Below, one piece after another: positions 23,915-35,900 of a stretch of 38,456 nt of DNA. The translations under genes and the position numbers were made by a program. Each line of letters opens with the position of its first letter. The stretch's first letter is position 1. Source of the stretch: CAZUVM01 sp964623885 (GTDB lineage: Bacteria > Verrucomicrobiota > Verrucomicrobiia > Limisphaerales > UBA8199); NCBI GenBank assembly GCA_964623885.1, contig CAZUVM010000240.1, positions 1 through 38,456 of the forward strand, written 5' to 3'. The notes beneath the pieces are model-generated. The model was not told the origin of the DNA. It was given only the letters and a program-made list of their open reading frames with translations, and searched no databases.

Positions 23915-26900
23915 TCAAAAGGAACGCAACCGATAGAAGTGAGCCGTAGCCGGGTTGGCAGAAATAGTCACTTGGATCTCACCTGAACTCGCCTGGGTAA
24001 AGGCTGCGGACTCATCAGACCAACGCCTGAGATCAGCGCTTCCCTGGATGATAAATCTTTGACCAACCGGGCCACGACAGGACAGGACGACCTGGCAGGA
24101 ACCGGCGCCAGCGACCGCGCTGTTTGGAATTGAAGAAGCAGAATAGCTCAATCGAATCGACGTGATCTGCGCCACCTGGCCAGCTCCGATCAACACTGGC
24201 GCGTTGCCCACGATGGTTCCGCCGTTATTAACAAATGCACCCACACGAACGGTCCCGGCGTTGGTAATTACCCCGCTCTGATCGAGGGTCAGAGTGCCTG
24301 CAATCGTCAGTGTGGCCGAGGAATTGTTTAAGGTGAGGCCGCCATCGATGGTGACCGAGCCCGAGAAAGTCGAAGAATGATCAAAGAGGATAAGCGAACC
24401 GGCAGAAATGGTCAGGAGGTTCGAGCCGGCAATACCACTGTTGGCGAAGAAATTCACCTGGCTGATGCCGAGCGTGACGTCCGAAGGCAGATCCAGACGG
24501 GTGCTGGAATCGAAGCGCAACGTGCCTGCGCCGGTGGCAACACTGCCGGAAAGCAGCGTGACCGACTGCGCGCTTTCCAGGCGTAACTGGCCTCCGGTTT
24601 GGATTTGCAGTTGGCCCGCGCTGCTGAGGCTCGACGGACCCGCCAGATCCACGCGCCCATTGGTGCTGATGAGGAACTGGCTGCCCGCGAGCACGTCCAC
24701 CGGCACCTGGATGAAGGATTCGGAGCCATTGAAGCAACGCGTGTCACCGAAGATTTCCCAGAGCCCAAAGTTTTCCACATGTCCCGGTCCGGTCAGATTG
24801 AAAATATCGCAGCCGCTGACCCAGTGCAGCGTGCCAAAGTTGGTCAATACACCGGTGAGTTGAATGGCGGTAGAAGTCGGCAGCTCCCAGAGTGCGCCGG
24901 CGGCGACCAGGACGTTGCTGCCAAAGCTCAGTGTGCCGCTGGTTGTCTGCAAAGTGGCACCGTCGTCGAGCTGGACCTGGCCGGTAAAGCTGGCGCTGCT
25001 GGCACTGAGCGTGGCATTGCTGGTCACTTCAACGGCCGCCGAATTGACCAGGCCTTGCAGGCTGCTGTTGCCTCGAACCGTATATTGTCCGGGCACAATC
25101 AACTGGGCCGCACCGCTGTTCATGAACACCGAGACCGTCGAGTCCAAATCACCGGGCACGACCAGGCGGCTGCTGCCGTCCAGCCGGATCGTCCCGCTGC
25201 CGGTCATGGTGCTGCCGGCCAGCAGGGTGATCGTCTGGGAGCCATCCATGCGCAGGCGTACACCCGACTGAATTTCAAGCTGACCGGCCACGGTAAGCGT
25301 AATCGGGTTCGAGAGATCGACTTGTGCGTTGGTGCTGAGAAGCAGCTTGCCGCCGGCCGCCACATCTACCGGCACCTGGATGAACGATTCGGAGCCGTTG
25401 AAACAAGCGGTGTCCTGGAATATTTCCCAGAGCCCAAAGTTTTCAACCCGACCGGGCCCTTGCAAGTTGAAGATATTGCAGCCGCTGACCCAATGCAGCG
25501 TGCCGAAGTTGGTCAACGTGCTGTCGAGCCCGATCGTTGTGCTCGTGTTAATCGTCATAGTACCACCCGCATCAACCGTCAGATTGCTGTTGACTGAGAA
25601 AGTGTTGAAATTGACCACTGCGCCTGGCAAAAGCTCCAGCGGCACTGAAAAATTCCCCGCAAATGAGTGCGTTCCCGGAACCAACAAATTGCCGACGCCA
25701 ATGACAGCGGCGTTGCCCGACATCTGCAAATCGCCCGGTAACGTGGTATCCTGGTTCAGCATCATGCGAGAACTGCTATCGAGACGCAGGGTGCCCGGGC
25801 CGGTGAACGAACTGCCGGACAGCAGGTTCACGGTTTGCGAATTGTCCAGGCGCAGGCGCGCGCCCGACCGCAATTCCAAAGCCCCTGCCACCGTGAGATT
25901 CACTGAGCTGGAGATGTCGACCAGGGCGTTGGTATCGAGCAGGAGCTTTCCGCCGACTGCCACATTAACCGGAACCTGGATGAAGGACTCTGAACCATTA
26001 TTGCAAGCGGTGTCCTGGAAGTATTTCCACAATCCGAAGTTTTCTGCGTGGCCCGGCCCTTGCAAATTAACGATGTTGCAGCCGCTCACAAAGCTGATCG
26101 TGCCATAATTGGTCAGCGTCGAGTTGAGTTGCAGAACCGTATTGTTGTTGACAGTCATAACAGCCCCAGGCAGCACCGTAAGATTGCTATTGATAGCGGA
26201 CGTATTGAAATTGACGACCGAATTGGCCAGGAGCTGCAAAGGTACGGAAAAGGTACCCCGCATTGAATGGCTATCGGGTACTGATAAGCTGCCAAAACCT
26301 GAGACCGTCGCGTTGCCGGACAACTGCCAGTCGCCGGGCAAGGTAGTGTCCTGGTTGAGTTGGATTGTCCCGTTGTTATCGAGGCGGAGCGTGCCCGCGC
26401 TGGCAAAACCGCTGCCGGCCATCAAATTCAGCACTTGCGCGCCGTCCATTCGCAGCCGCCCGCCCGGCTGAATTTCCAGTTGCCCGGCAACAGTGAGAGT
26501 GACAGGGGTTGAAAAGGCGACCAGCGCATTGCTGCTAACCTGGAATTTCCCGGTCGGGCCGACGTTCAGCGGCACCTCGATAAACGATTCCGAACCATTA
26601 TTGCAAGCGGTGTCCTGGAATACCTCAAACAGACCGAGGTTTTCGATGCGGCCGCTGCCCTGGAGATTGAACACGTGGCACGTGCTGATCCAGTGCAGTC
26701 GGTCGCGATTCGCCAGCACGCTATTGAGGGTGATCCGTGGGCTGTTGAAGATGTTGAATTGGCCAGCTCGCAGTTCAAACGGCGCGTTGAAGTTCACATC
26801 CGTGGTCGTCTGCAGCACTGCGTTGCTTTGGTTCAAAACGATACCGGCGGTGGTAACGGCAGTGTCAACGTTTACCGTGTACGAGCCGACAGCATCGATG

Positions 26901-29900
26901 ACGGCGACGATGCCCGCTGCCGGCAATCCGCTCGACCATTTAGTGGCGTCGCTCCAGTTGCCATCCACTGGATCTTTCCAGTGCGTTTCAGCGAGCGCTG
27001 GATTGTCCGCCACGACAACTTGAATATCGAATGCGTCTGATTGGCCGGCCGCAGTCGCGGCGTGGAGCGTAAAGTGGTATGAGCCCGCGGCATCATGCAG
27101 CGGATTGAATTCCAACTGTACGGTCGCGAACCCGTTGGAACTTGTGTTTGCAAACGTACGGGATTTGAAGGAGACAAAGGCCGGAGGCAACTTATCGGGA
27201 GCGTAGTCGACCAGAGTCAGCGGGGAATTTGTTCCAGTAACAGACAGGGTCAACGTGGCGACCGAACCTTCGACCAGATCGATTTCGTTGGTGCCGGCGA
27301 ACACGATGCCGGTATTGGTGACCGCGTTAACGATGTTGAGAGCAATCGGCGGCAGCTGATAAGCCTGGCTGAGAGTTGAATCCGGACCGGCGAAGATGTG
27401 GAGCACAGCCTGAGTAGGGCTATTCGGCATAAAAAGCAGAGTCGAGGCATTCGTCGGGCCCCCGGTAACATCAGACGGTGGCAGACCCTCAATCTGAAAG
27501 CGGAAAAAGCCGGCGCCAAGACCGGGCTCATAAGATACCGAGGCCGGCACTCCCTGGCCGGTGAAGAACGTCGACCCGTTGGCCGGCTCAACATCGATTA
27601 TGGAAGCGGTAGTGAATGAGAAGGGAGCTCCTGGTAGCGGAACGGGCGTGTTGCCAAGGTTGTGCCAGGGGTTGCCAGAAAGATCCGCAATGCCCGGTAA
27701 CAGCGTATTCGTGTACAAGATGCCGGGCTGGAGGGGCAACGCAGGAGCAACCAGCACAGTTCGATTGGTGTTGGCGAGAGATACGGCGAACGACACTGGC
27801 GCGCCGGCGCTACTGGTCACGGTGATGTTGTTCGAGACCATGGTTGGATCGAGTTTCTTGTCGAAATTGAACACCCAACCAGACCAAAGCGACTGGCGAG
27901 GCGCAGCGTTCGTCGGGTTTGCAGAAATAAGCACTGGTGGCGTAGTGTCCGGTTGAACGTTGAGAATGATAGGCGCTAATGTGACCGGTCGGAGAAAAGT
28001 GATATCGGGGCTGGCCGTGATAGTGACGACTGCTTGAGTGACGAATAATGGGACGGTGAGAACGGTGGATGCGCTGCTCGCTCCGGCAGGGACATCGATC
28101 GGTGCGCTGCCGGTAATCTGGAAACGGAAGAATCCGGCGCCTAGTGTGGGATCGTACGTAACCCCGACGGGAATGTCCTGACCGGCGGTCACCGTGGTTC
28201 CGCTCGTTGGGTTCACCGAGAGAATCCGCGCGGCCCCAAACACGAACGGCACGCCCTCGGGCGGGACGTTGCTGCCGCCAACGTTTTGCCAACTGTTGCT
28301 CGACAGATCGGCGAATCCGGGTAGCAACAGGTTTGTATAAATGACGCCTGGGGCCAGCGGCTGCAACAGGTTAACCAGAAGCCTCTGGTTTCCATTAACC
28401 ATGGACAGCGAAAACGGTGTTGGCACAGCGGCATTGTTGGTCAGGACCACGCGGCTGGGGGTAAAGGTTGTGGGGTCCATCGGCTCGTCAAAATCGTAAG
28501 CCAGAGTGTTGAGCCAAAGTGAAAGACCGGCTACGCCGTTGGTGGGATTGGCTGAGGCGAGCTGCGGAGGACGGGTGTCGGGGAGCCGGAAAGTTCTGTT
28601 GGTGACGGTGAGATTTCCTGAAGAGTCGGTCGCCTGTATGAAGGCATTTAGGGTGACACCCGTTGTGGGAGCATCGCTCAGGGGGAAAACAAATGCATTT
28701 GTTACTGTGATTCGCGGCGCGGCTGCCACCGCGAGAGCCTGTGTCGCGTTGACTCCGCCGCTCAGGATTACTTGCAATTGGTGATTGGTATTGTTGTCGG
28801 AGGAAGCGACCACCAGAGTTAACGGTTGATTCGGATTGAGCAGTGCGTTGTCGTTTGGGCTGATGATAGCAAGCGACGGCGGCACGACATCCTCGATGTT
28901 GAGGTCGAGGATAGACTCGGGAGAATTGACGCCCAGCGCGTCCGTAGCCTGCGCCTGGAACTCAAACAAATCTCCTGGCAACGCAGTGACCGGGACTGTA
29001 AAGGTCAGAATCTGGGCGGAGCCGCTGGTGAAATTGGTCACAAAGGGCAATGCGCCAAGACCAACCACAACCACGTTGCTGACGGCGAGATCGTCGGTGG
29101 CGCTCACGAGGAGAGTGAACACTTGTCCGTTGGTCAGAGCGCCAGTGGCTGGCGAGCCGCGGGTCAGGCTGATTGTGGGCGGCTGATTTGAGACGACATT
29201 GATTACCAAAGTAGCAAACGGGCCATCATTCCCAAAGCGGTCGGTAGGAGTTGCCCGAATAGTGGTAGATCCGGTGGCAGGCAAGGTGACGTTTGCGCGG
29301 AATGGCGGGCTGGTGGCGGTGGAGATGGGGTTGAAGTCCTGGGTGAACCGAACGCTAGCGCTGGGCTCGATGCCTGCCAGCGTCACCTGGACAGGGATTG
29401 TCGCGCGGGCGACCGGTGATTTGCCGGCGGCGATACTGAAATCGGCAATCGTCGGCCCGGCTGTGTCTAACGTAAAGAATGTGGCTGTAAACGGCTGGCC
29501 GGCGGCGCCATTTCCGGCCAAGTCGAAGACGTTGCTCACCACGAGCGTGTAGGTGGCGTTGATCGCGAGTGGGGAGTTAGGCGCAAACGTGAGCACCAAA
29601 CCGTTCAGACCGACCGCGGCAGTGCCCGCGACGGGGCGGTTGGTTAAGAAAAGATTGATCGCCACGCCATTCGTTTGGACGGGCTCATTAAAGGAGAGCC
29701 GCATGACCGAGAGCGGATCGATTTGAATCTGGCCGTTAGTTGGAAACAAGGAAAGCAGGATCGGCGGATCGTTATCGGCGGTGGTGAAGCGTGAGACAAA
29801 AGGCGTAACCAATGGACGGCCTACGAGGTCCTGCGGCCCGGACGCGATGACATTGCCAAGCGGATCCAACCGGTTTCCGTCCACGACCACGACTTCGTAC

Positions 29901-32900
29901 GTCTTCAAACTCTTAAGCGGTGTCAAAGGTGTGAGGCGCACGAGCCTCGGAATGTTGTTGGTTGGATCGGGGAGCAGGTCCAGTCGGGCCGGTACCTCAT
30001 TGGTATCGCCCGTGATGCGGACGAAGATGCCTTGCGTATTGATGCTGTTGGTGGCCAGCGCTTCATTGAAGACCAGGTCTATTACGTTTGTAATGGGCAC
30101 TCCGACGGTTGTATTCGCCGGATTAACGGTCACTACGAAAGGATCATCTTCGTCGAGTCGGATAGTGCCAAGGTCCAGCACCTGGCCATTGCTGGTAAGG
30201 GCCGAGGCCAACCGCGCGATACCGGCGACGCTGGAGGCAATGGCTTCGAGCGAGAAGGCGCCGACTGTGATGTTCGCGGCGCTGAACAAGCCGTTGCTGT
30301 CAGTGCGGGCAACCACGCGTCCAGGCAAACCGCTTTGCGAGGCGAAACTCAGCAGCACATCAACACCCGGCATCGGCGTGACGCCATCCTGCCGCACGAG
30401 CCGGCCCTGTACGTTTCCGCTGGCGCCAAGGACCAGGGCCACAACATCGACTTGGCCGACGTTCGTAATGACGCCGTTGAAATTCGCCGCAAGAGCTGCT
30501 GAGACGGCCGACAATCGGAAGCCGCCGGTCGCCACATTCGTGAACGAGAACTGCCCGTTGCTATCTGCCAGCACGACTTCGGTGTCGCTGCTGAACAGCA
30601 GCGAATCGAAATTGAGCATCACTGTCGCGCCAGACGCCGGCGTGACGCCATCGCTCAGGCGTACGGTCCCTGCAATTGCTCCGACGCCCGAAAGCGCGAC
30701 GTTGAAATTCGCCGCTGGCCCGAACGTGCCGATGAAGAGATTGGTTTGCACGGCGCTGCGCGTTTGGTCCGGCGAAAGTGAAAACGCGCGGAGCACGTAA
30801 TTGCCAATCGGTAAATTCGCGAACGCGACCTGGCCCTGTCCGTCGGTATCCGCTGCCAGCTCAGGTCCCGGGCCGATGAGCAGGACCGTGGCATTAGTGG
30901 CGGGGTTAGTGCCGTCCGGTTGAAACACGCGGCCAGCCAGTGTCGCACGCGGTTCCAAAGGAACGTCAATCTGGAATGTGGCCGAGTTATCCGGCAGCAC
31001 ACCGGAATTGAACCCGGATAGGTCTGTGACTGGATCATGCGCCTGGAGTGAGAACGGCCCAGCGGGGGTTCCGGGGAAGCTGTAATCGCCCTGCGGCCCC
31101 GTGGTGACGGTGCGCGCCGGCGTAAGGCCATCACTAAAGGAAATCGTCACCTCCGCGCCCGGCACGGTGCCGGTGGCGTAGCTGTTGATAACCCGGCCTT
31201 GAACCGCGCCACGCGATTGTTCCACGAGCAACACTGGATTGGTTTGCCCGTCGAAACTCAGCGTCACATTGAGCACCGCGCCGATGCCATTGACCGGGTC
31301 CTGGCTGACCAACCGATACGTGCCGAGAGGCAACCCGCTGACGACGAAGCCGCCGTTGGTATCCGTGGTGGTGAAACCGACGCTGCCTACGGCGACCTGC
31401 GCAAATGCAACCGGGGTGAGCAAGTCGCGTTGAACGAAAGTGCCTACAATGGTGGCGGTGGGGCCGAAGGTCACGGTGACAGAATTGGTTTGTCGGGCTG
31501 TTACCGTTGCGCCGCTCCGTCCAAAGAGAGTCGTGGGACCGCTGGCGAGAGAACTGGACACGGAATATGGACCAGCGAATAGATTATCGAAAAACAGCAG
31601 GCCATTCGTGTCGGTCGTGCCACTGAACTGGTCGAACGGGAAACTGCCGCCCTGGATTTGGACCGGCGCATTAGAAGCCGGCGCGCCGTTCGCGAGAGTG
31701 ACGGCAACCTGCAAGGCTCCTTTGCCGATGAGTTGCACGTTGCAAGTGTTGGTCACGCCGGGCAGGACGACGACGGTGGCGATGCCGCGCAGACCGCTTA
31801 CGGGGTCATCAGCTTCGACGCTGTAACCTTTGCCAGGTCCACCGGTGTCGTTCAAGGCAGGCAAGGCGATCTGGGTATCGTAGGTGCCATCACCGCGAGT
31901 ACGAATGACGAAATTATCGCCGAAGCTGATTTTGACGTTCACGTTGCTGCTCGTGAGAGATCCGTCGGGCAGAAAGACCGTTCCTATGAGGCGCCCATTA
32001 ACGTCGCGAGTCGCCGGGAACTGGAGGACAATATTGGTGACATCGGGATCGATCGAGGTGGTTTTGCCGCTGGCGCTGATGATAGTCGGGAAGAACGGAG
32101 AGGCGGCTTGGAGCCCCCAGTCACCAACCAGGGCCTGTGTGGCGAACGAGAACGTGCCGAGCGCCGGATCGCTGTTCTGCTCGCCGCGAACGATGATCGC
32201 GGGCTGACCGTTGGGCAGCGGGCCGGTGCCCGTGAGGCGCACGCGCGCGCCGATGGGCACGCCCTGGCCGTTCACGACTGTGCCTGAGACGGTTGAATGA
32301 GGTAGAAACCGCACATCGGCGACGACAGTTTGGCCGTCGAACGCGAGGGTGGCTGACGTGAATCCCCAGTCCAAGGGATTATATGTCGCACCGGAGCCGT
32401 TGAGGAACGGATCGGAAGCGCCGGTGAAAATTGCAAACGCCTCGCCGATGGCGGCCTGGAGTTGATCCTGGCCGGCATTCTGATCGCCCAGTGTGTTGAG
32501 AATACCGCTCACATCGGTCCGTTCAACGGGAGGTCCAGGGGCGCTGATGTCATAACGTTTGAGTGGAAGGTTCTCGAATTTGTAATTGCCGTTCGCATCG
32601 GCATCGACCCATTGGAATCCGCCCTGCTCGGGCAACGCGACCGTTACATTAGCAACAGGTTGTCCCGTGGCATCGAGCACCCGGCCGACAATTGCGCCCG
32701 CGGGATCGAGCCGGACGACGACGAAATTCTGAATGCCGGGCAGGACATTCAGTGGAGCGTTGCCGAACCTCGGAAAATCAAACGGCGGATTGGAGGCAGG
32801 ACCATTGGTCGTCGTGCGTTCGACCCCCACGCTAATGGTGCGCTGGCCGGTCGGGACACCAGTCAATGTGAAAGCGCCGTTGGCATCGCTGCGCACCAGC

Positions 32901-35900
32901 GCTTCGCCGCCCGCCACCAGCGCATTGGAGACGGCCTGACCAGTGCTCGTTTGCACCAACCCGCTCACGGTCGCAAGGCCCTGGAGAGCAAGGTTGACCG
33001 TCGTTAGGGAACCTGCCACAGCGGCAACGCCACGCCGCTCGGCTTTGCGTTTCCCATCGAAGGAAATCGCGACCGGATCGTACAACGCCACGGGAACGTT
33101 GGTGGCCGTCCAATAGCCGCCCGAGTCGGCGGTGGCCAGCGCGACCACGTCACCGTAGTTGCCCAACTGATCGTAACGGCCAATGAACACCTGAGCGCCG
33201 GAATGACCGGTCACACCGTCAGCTTCGGTCACCCTTCCTTGCATTTGGGTCAGCACGGGGGCTTCGGCGGCGCTGAGCACAATGGTGACATCGTTGGTCT
33301 GGCCGGGAGAATCGATCGTTCCGCTCACGGTTCGGAACAAACCAGAACCGGTATTAGCTTGGATTGTAAACACGCCCAACGGCACGCCATAAAACGTGAA
33401 TTGGCCGTTGCCGTCGCTGAATTGGCCGCGGCCGAGTTCGCGGGAACTTGGGTCTGGGAACAGATTGACTGCCACATGTCCTATTGGTGTCGTTCCATCA
33501 GCTCCGACTACCTGCCCGGTGACGACACCGCGGCCACGAAAACGCAACGCGACGGGCACCATTGTGCCTTCGCGCGCCGATCCGGCGGGCACCAGGTCGC
33601 GTAATAATGCGCGGTCCAATCCTTCTGCCGTGGCAACGACGTCTACGAGCGCGCCCAGGCCGAACGCCTGCAGGAGCGTGTTCTGGGCGGTCGGCGAATT
33701 GGCCAGTTGCAACAGCTTTTCGCTCTGGACCCGGCTGTCGGAAATCGAGTCCAGAATGAGTTGCACCGCTTGGGGTGACAGAGAACCGGTGTCGGTAGCA
33801 GACACTGAATACGGCATGCCGGACATGATGAAGTCGAAATCGAAGTAGCCGTTAATGTCACTGAACACCTGGCTGATGCGCGCGGTGAAGAGGTCACAGG
33901 AAAAGCCATTATCGGTCTCATCATACATTGTGAGGGTCACTGGGATTCCAGCGGCAGGGCTGCCGTCGGCGCGCACGACGCGCCCATGAATGGCGCAACC
34001 GGCGTGCAGACCGCTTTCCACAGCGCGTGAAGTGCTGGTCAGCACGTTGCCTCGCGGATCCGTAACACCAGCTACGGTCATGGTGCGTCGAATAATCGCG
34101 CCTACCGGCCGCTGCATGTTCAAAAGAGCGACTCTGCCGCCCTGCTGGATTTGAACGGCGTTGGCGGCGTTGCCGTTTTCCAGCGTGTAAGCCGAAGGCA
34201 CATTGACCTGATCCTGAGTCATCGGTTTCGAGAACAGAACCGCCAGCACCGTGGCATAATTGTTGGGAAATCCCGGCACTTCGCCGTTGCAGATTTTCAG
34301 CGGGCGCCCCGAATTGACTGTGGGATCCTGGATGACCGATACCAGCGAAGGCGGCAATTCAGTCACCGCGAGCTGAACGGCCGGGAGCGTACTTTCAACG
34401 GTGCCATCGCAGTTTTGGTCCACTTGCAACAGCCCGTTTCCGGAATCCGGCTGATAATGGAAGCAAGCGTTGGAGGATACGCCGCTGACCGTCCATTTGA
34501 GCAATTGGCCGGTGCCGTTGGTCCCAAGTTGAAGCACCGAGAGAACTGCCTGCGCCAAAGCATTTGTAACTCGCCATTCAATCACCTGGTTGGTGCCCGG
34601 CAAAGCCGCCACAAGATTACCGCGGGCTCCCGCGTAACCGGCGGATTGAGAAATGTCGCTGTGGTCCAACGTCAGGACGCTGACGCCATCGGACAAAGAT
34701 AGCGCAACGGAAGAGTCGCTGGTCGCGGCCAGCAGCCACGGTTCGCCGCGACCGGCCAGGTCGGCGGCGCGGTCGGCCAGGCGAGCTGTAGCGTCGAGCG
34801 CATCGGCGGCTTCGGCTGCGGCTATTAGCGCCTGGCGGAATTGCCTGCCGGCGTCTGTTTGGCGGACGATTTGATCGAACCCGAGGTCCGCGCTGCGGGC
34901 GCCTTGCCAATCGAGCAACAGATCAGCCAGAACGCGATTGGTGGCATCGTGATAAATCAAACGCTGGCCCGCTTCGGCGAGTTCCAGTACGCGCGTGGTG
35001 ATGATGGAACGCGGAACGTTCAACACTCCGGTCGGCAATTGTCCGGCGGTATTCACACTCATTGCCTGGCCGAGGACACGGTTGGCAGCGCTCAGCAGAT
35101 CCGGCGGGAGCGCGTTGACAAAATCAGGCATGCCGATCGTGTCCGGCGACAGCGTGACGCCACGCTCGTCGATGCCCATGGTCAACCGGAACCGTCCGAC
35201 CACGCTGTCGTCGCTGGTCGTGAGATTCGAGAACGTGACCTCGCCAGTACGCTCAGCGAGGATGTGGAACTTTGCTGTCGCCGTCTGGCCGGGTTGCAAG
35301 CTGCCGAGTTGGACTGTTTCATCACTCTGGAGCACCCCACCACTGATGCTGGCCGAGTTCAATGTTACCTGGACCAGGTTAGCGACCGTGCTGCCCGTAT
35401 TAAGAACGGTGACGAATGTGTCATAAGGCTCGCCTGCTCGGACGGTGCGTGGATGTGAGAAGGCGATAGAGAACTTGGGATTGCGAACAAGGACGGAACC
35501 GGCGGCAGTTCCGGTGACCTTCACCACGCCTGCAGGGAGTCCTTCTAGGTCGGCAGTCAGCGCCACATTCATCACGTGCAAGCCTTCCTGGAGTGCTTCC
35601 ACCAGGAATTCCCCCTGGCCGCTTTGGCCAGGTTGCAGCCGGGTGATGTCATCGGCAGTGCCGACCACACCATCAGGCCCAGGCTGGACAACCGGTTGTG
35701 TCGGCTGAATGATCTTGTTGGGTCCAACGCGCGCGAACCGCAACGGGTCGTCGCCGGGATTATCATAGTTGCTGCTCAAGAGGCCGTCTGGTCCTGGCGG
35801 CAACTGCAACGTGGCCATAACGTGGTTCACGCTTAAACCTGAACCCGCTGGCGCACCGTTTTCAGTGAAAATTTGAACGCTGAAGAACTGGTTGAGAAAA

